Of a stretch of DNA of 7,058 bases, positions 5,865-7,058 are shown in pieces. The stretch's first letter is position 1. Each line of letters opens with the position of its first letter. Origin of the DNA: Chloroflexota bacterium. Lineage in GTDB: Bacteria; Chloroflexota; Anaerolineae; CG2-30-64-16. The stretch is from contig JAKPQT010000649.1 in NCBI GenBank assembly GCA_029555885.1, positions 1-7,058 on the forward strand, read 5' to 3'. A program made the translations under genes and the position numbers. Below the pieces are notes generated by a model. It was not told the origin of the DNA and did not search any database. It was given only the letters and a program-made list of their open reading frames with translations.

Positions 5865-6158
5865 ATGTCTCAGGAAAACGAAGTGGCTCTCACGCCTGTA
5901 CCAGAGGCGCGCGTCGAGGTGCTGCCGGCCAAGCCGCAGCGCCGCATCTGGCCGCTCGTCGGCGCCGGACTGGTCTGGGCCGTGCGTGAGCTGTTGCCGG
6001 AAATCCTGGCCGTGTGGCAGGCAGCCCGGAACAAAACAGCGCAGCAGGCAGGACTGGCGCAGGACGTCGCAGAGTACCTGACGCCGGCCAGCCAGCCGCT
6101 CGCCAGCGGCGTGTTCGCCAACCGGCGGGGTCGCCGCTTACGGCGAGGCCGCGCCTGA
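5865..6158 (+). CDS. Unrecognised 97-residue protein with basic tail
   Basis: I do not recognise this family. It starts 11 nt after the PadR stop with a strong Shine-Dalgarno (GAGGAGGA), so expression within the operon is well supported. Residues 1-26 are polar and Pro-rich. Residues about 27-52 (RRIWPLVGAGLVWAVREL, then LPEILAVWQA) form an amphipathic, Trp-rich helix that might lie on a membrane or at a partner interface, but it holds Arg and Glu and is not a clean transmembrane segment. After a Gln/Ala-rich part the protein ends in a strongly basic tail with seven Arg in the last 11 residues (87-97). No Cys and no His are present, so it is unlikely to bind a metal cluster itself. It could be a small adaptor or nucleic-acid-binding partner for the PadR or NifX-like proteins; this is a guess from the context. 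Confidence 0.8.
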   Translation: MSQENEVALTPVPEARVEVLPAKPQRRIWPLVGAGLVWAVRELLPEILAVWQAARNKTAQQAGLAQDVAEYLTPASQPLASGVFANRRGRRLRRGRA

Positions 6159-6184
6159 TCAAGGTCGCACGCGCGGCACCTTGA
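6159..6184 (+). repeat. Short perfect inverted repeat after the 97-residue gene
   Basis: TCAAGGT (6159-6165) and ACCTTGA (6178-6184) are exact reverse complements around a 12-nt GC-rich loop, starting at the base after the stop codon. No T-run follows, so it is not a typical terminator. It lies in the 86-nt gap before the NifX-like gene, the longest gap in the operon, and may mark processing or a small attenuator. Confidence 0.35.
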
Positions 6185-6244
6185 GGGCGTCGCGCAGACA
6201 ATCAAAACGCACATCGAATCTCGAACAATTGATGGAGGACTCTC

Positions 6245-6643
6245 ATGCGCATTGCGGTTTCATCCGAGACGAACGCCGGCCTCGACGCGCCGGTCGCCGA
6301 GCACTTCGGGCGCTGCCCGTTCTTCACCCTGGTGGACGTGGAGGGCGACTGCATTCAGGCGGTGCAGGTCATCGCCAACCCGTTCTTCCCGAACCACGAA
6401 CCGGGCCAGGTCCCGGCCTTCGTGCACAGCCAGGGGGTTAACGTCATGCTGACCGGCGGGATGGGCGGCCGCGCGGCCGCCTTCTTCCAGCAGTACGGCA
6501 TCCAGCCGGTCACCGGTGCATCCGGTGCAGTGCGGCAGGCACTGGCTCACTTGCAGAGCGGCGGGCTGGGCGGCTGGGCGCCGTGCAGCGAGAGCGTGGC
6601 GCACGGCCACGGCCATGAGCACGGACACACAGAGGGCAAGTAG
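6245..6643 (+). CDS. NifX/NafY-like (Nitro_FeMo-Co family) protein with His-rich tail
   Basis: This is a 132-residue member of the dinitrogenase iron-molybdenum cofactor family (NifX, NafY, NifB C-terminal domain, orange protein), soluble carriers or scaffolds for metal-sulfur clusters. The start MRIAVSSE and the motif EHFGRCPFFTLVD (19-31) with Cys24 are typical, as is GGMGGRAAAFF (71-81). Cys36 and Cys114 are the other cysteines. The tail holds five His in alternation (His120, 122, 124, 126, 128), a likely metal-binding patch. GGAGG lies 6 nt before ATG 6245. No nif structural genes are visible, so a role in nitrogen fixation is not implied. The neighbouring Mrp-type ATPase begins 5 nt after its stop, and the pair recalls the ORP-type systems in which a NifX-like protein carries a Mo-Cu cluster. 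Whether this protein binds such a cluster is unknown. Confidence 0.92.
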   Translation: MRIAVSSETNAGLDAPVAEHFGRCPFFTLVDVEGDCIQAVQVIANPFFPNHEPGQVPAFVHSQGVNVMLTGGMGGRAAAFFQQYGIQPVTGASGAVRQALAHLQSGGLGGWAPCSESVAHGHGHEHGHTEGK

Positions 6644-6648
6644 CTGCC

Positions 6649-7058
6649 GTGATTGATTCGTATCCTACCGCAGACACGGCGATGCCATCGGAACAGGAAG
6701 TGCTCCGGGCGCTAGCCGCGGTCGTGGACCCGGAACTGCGGCGCAGCATCGTGGAACTGGGCATGGTGCGAAACCTGCGCCTGGCCGGTGGCACCGTCGG
6801 GTTCACGCTGGCGCTGACCACCCTGGCCTGTCCACTGCGCGACCAGATTGTGACCGCGGCCCGGCAGGCCGTACTGGCGCTGGCCGGCGTGCAGAACGCG
6901 GACATCGCCCTGGGCGAGATGACGGCCCAGGAACGGGCGAAGCTGCACCAAAGCGAACCGACGGAGGGCGCGGCGGAGCAGTACAACCATGTCCGCCATG
7001 TCATTGCGGTCATGAGCGGCAAGGGCGGGGTGGGCAAGTCCCTGGTCGCCGGGTTGCT
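6649..7058 (+). CDS. Mrp/NBP35-type P-loop ATPase with N-terminal MIP18 domain (3' end outside window)
   Basis: This is a MinD-like ATPase of the Mrp/ApbC/NBP35 family, involved in iron-sulfur or other metal-cluster transfer, cut by the right edge after 136 codons. Residues about 14-100 are a MIP18/DUF59 domain (DPEL at 27-30, ELGMVRNL at 36-43, conserved Cys61 in TTLACP). The ATPase domain begins at about 117 with VIAVMSGKGGVGKS; the deviant Walker A GKGGVGKS (124-131) holds both lysines (Lys125, Lys130). Later motifs, including the CxxC that binds a bridging cluster in this family, lie beyond the edge. The start used is GTG 6649, 5 nt after the NifX-like stop and coupled to it; GAGGG (6632-6636) lies 12 nt upstream. 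ATG at 6682 would remove 11 residues and matches the usual family start better, but has no visible Shine-Dalgarno. Confidence 0.92.
   Translation, partial: MIDSYPTADTAMPSEQEVLRALAAVVDPELRRSIVELGMVRNLRLAGGTVGFTLALTTLACPLRDQIVTAARQAVLALAGVQNADIALGEMTAQERAKLHQSEPTEGAAEQYNHVRHVIAVMSGKGGVGKSLVAGL

Noticed and set aside
6131..6146. Small hairpin TCGCCG / CGGCGA in the tail of the 97-residue gene
   Set aside because: A 6-bp stem inside an Arg-codon-rich, GC-rich coding stretch is expected by chance and has no clear role.
6510..7037. 175-codon minus-strand open frame opposite the NifX-like and Mrp genes
   Set aside because: It is antisense to two well-supported family members and is rich in Arg/Ser/Ala/Pro without motifs.

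Overview
The window is a GC-rich bacterial segment with genes on both strands and reading frames cut at both ends. The best guess for the source is a member of the Chloroflexota (Anaerolineae-like), probably an anaerobe. The guess rests on a LacI-type sugar-binding domain fused directly to a histidine kinase, of the kind with an SCGC motif after the binding domain. A PadR / NifX-like / Mrp-type ATPase cluster supports it. It is an inference from protein character, not a computed placement.

Left part (1-3765, all minus strand): a large hybrid sensor kinase runs off the left edge. Its reading frame is uninterrupted for 816 codons. It follows a short gene-free spacer holding a good -10 box and a 64-bp imperfect inverted repeat. 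Upstream lies an Ldh-family (malate/L-lactate dehydrogenase type 2) NAD(P)-dependent oxidoreductase. Its promoter sits against a perfect 12-bp inverted repeat that looks like an operator. A sugar-sensing kinase next to a 2-hydroxy-acid dehydrogenase suggests carbohydrate or sugar-acid catabolism, but nothing in the sequence ties the two together directly.

Middle part (3766-5445, minus strand): a decayed N-terminal fragment of an MFS transporter carries an in-frame TAG. It follows a NapH-like membrane protein with two 4Fe-4S motifs. Upstream of that gene is an unusual leader with three small hairpins, one of them a GNRA-tetraloop hairpin touching the Shine-Dalgarno sequence. Further upstream is a cupin-like reading frame with an uncertain start, transcribed away from the PadR operon.

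Right part (5378-7058, plus strand): a tight operon with a clear promoter encodes a PadR-family regulator, an unrecognised 97-residue basic-tailed protein, a NifX/NafY-like (Nitro_FeMo-Co family) protein with a His-rich tail, and an Mrp/NBP35-type P-loop ATPase with an N-terminal MIP18 (DUF59) domain that is cut by the right edge. NifX-like and MinD/Mrp-like pairs are known from the orange-protein (ORP) systems of sulfate reducers and from related clusters of unclear role. The likely theme is handling or assembly of a metal-sulfur cluster under PadR control, possibly with redox input from the divergent 4Fe-4S membrane protein. No RNA genes, CRISPR arrays or insertion sequences were seen.
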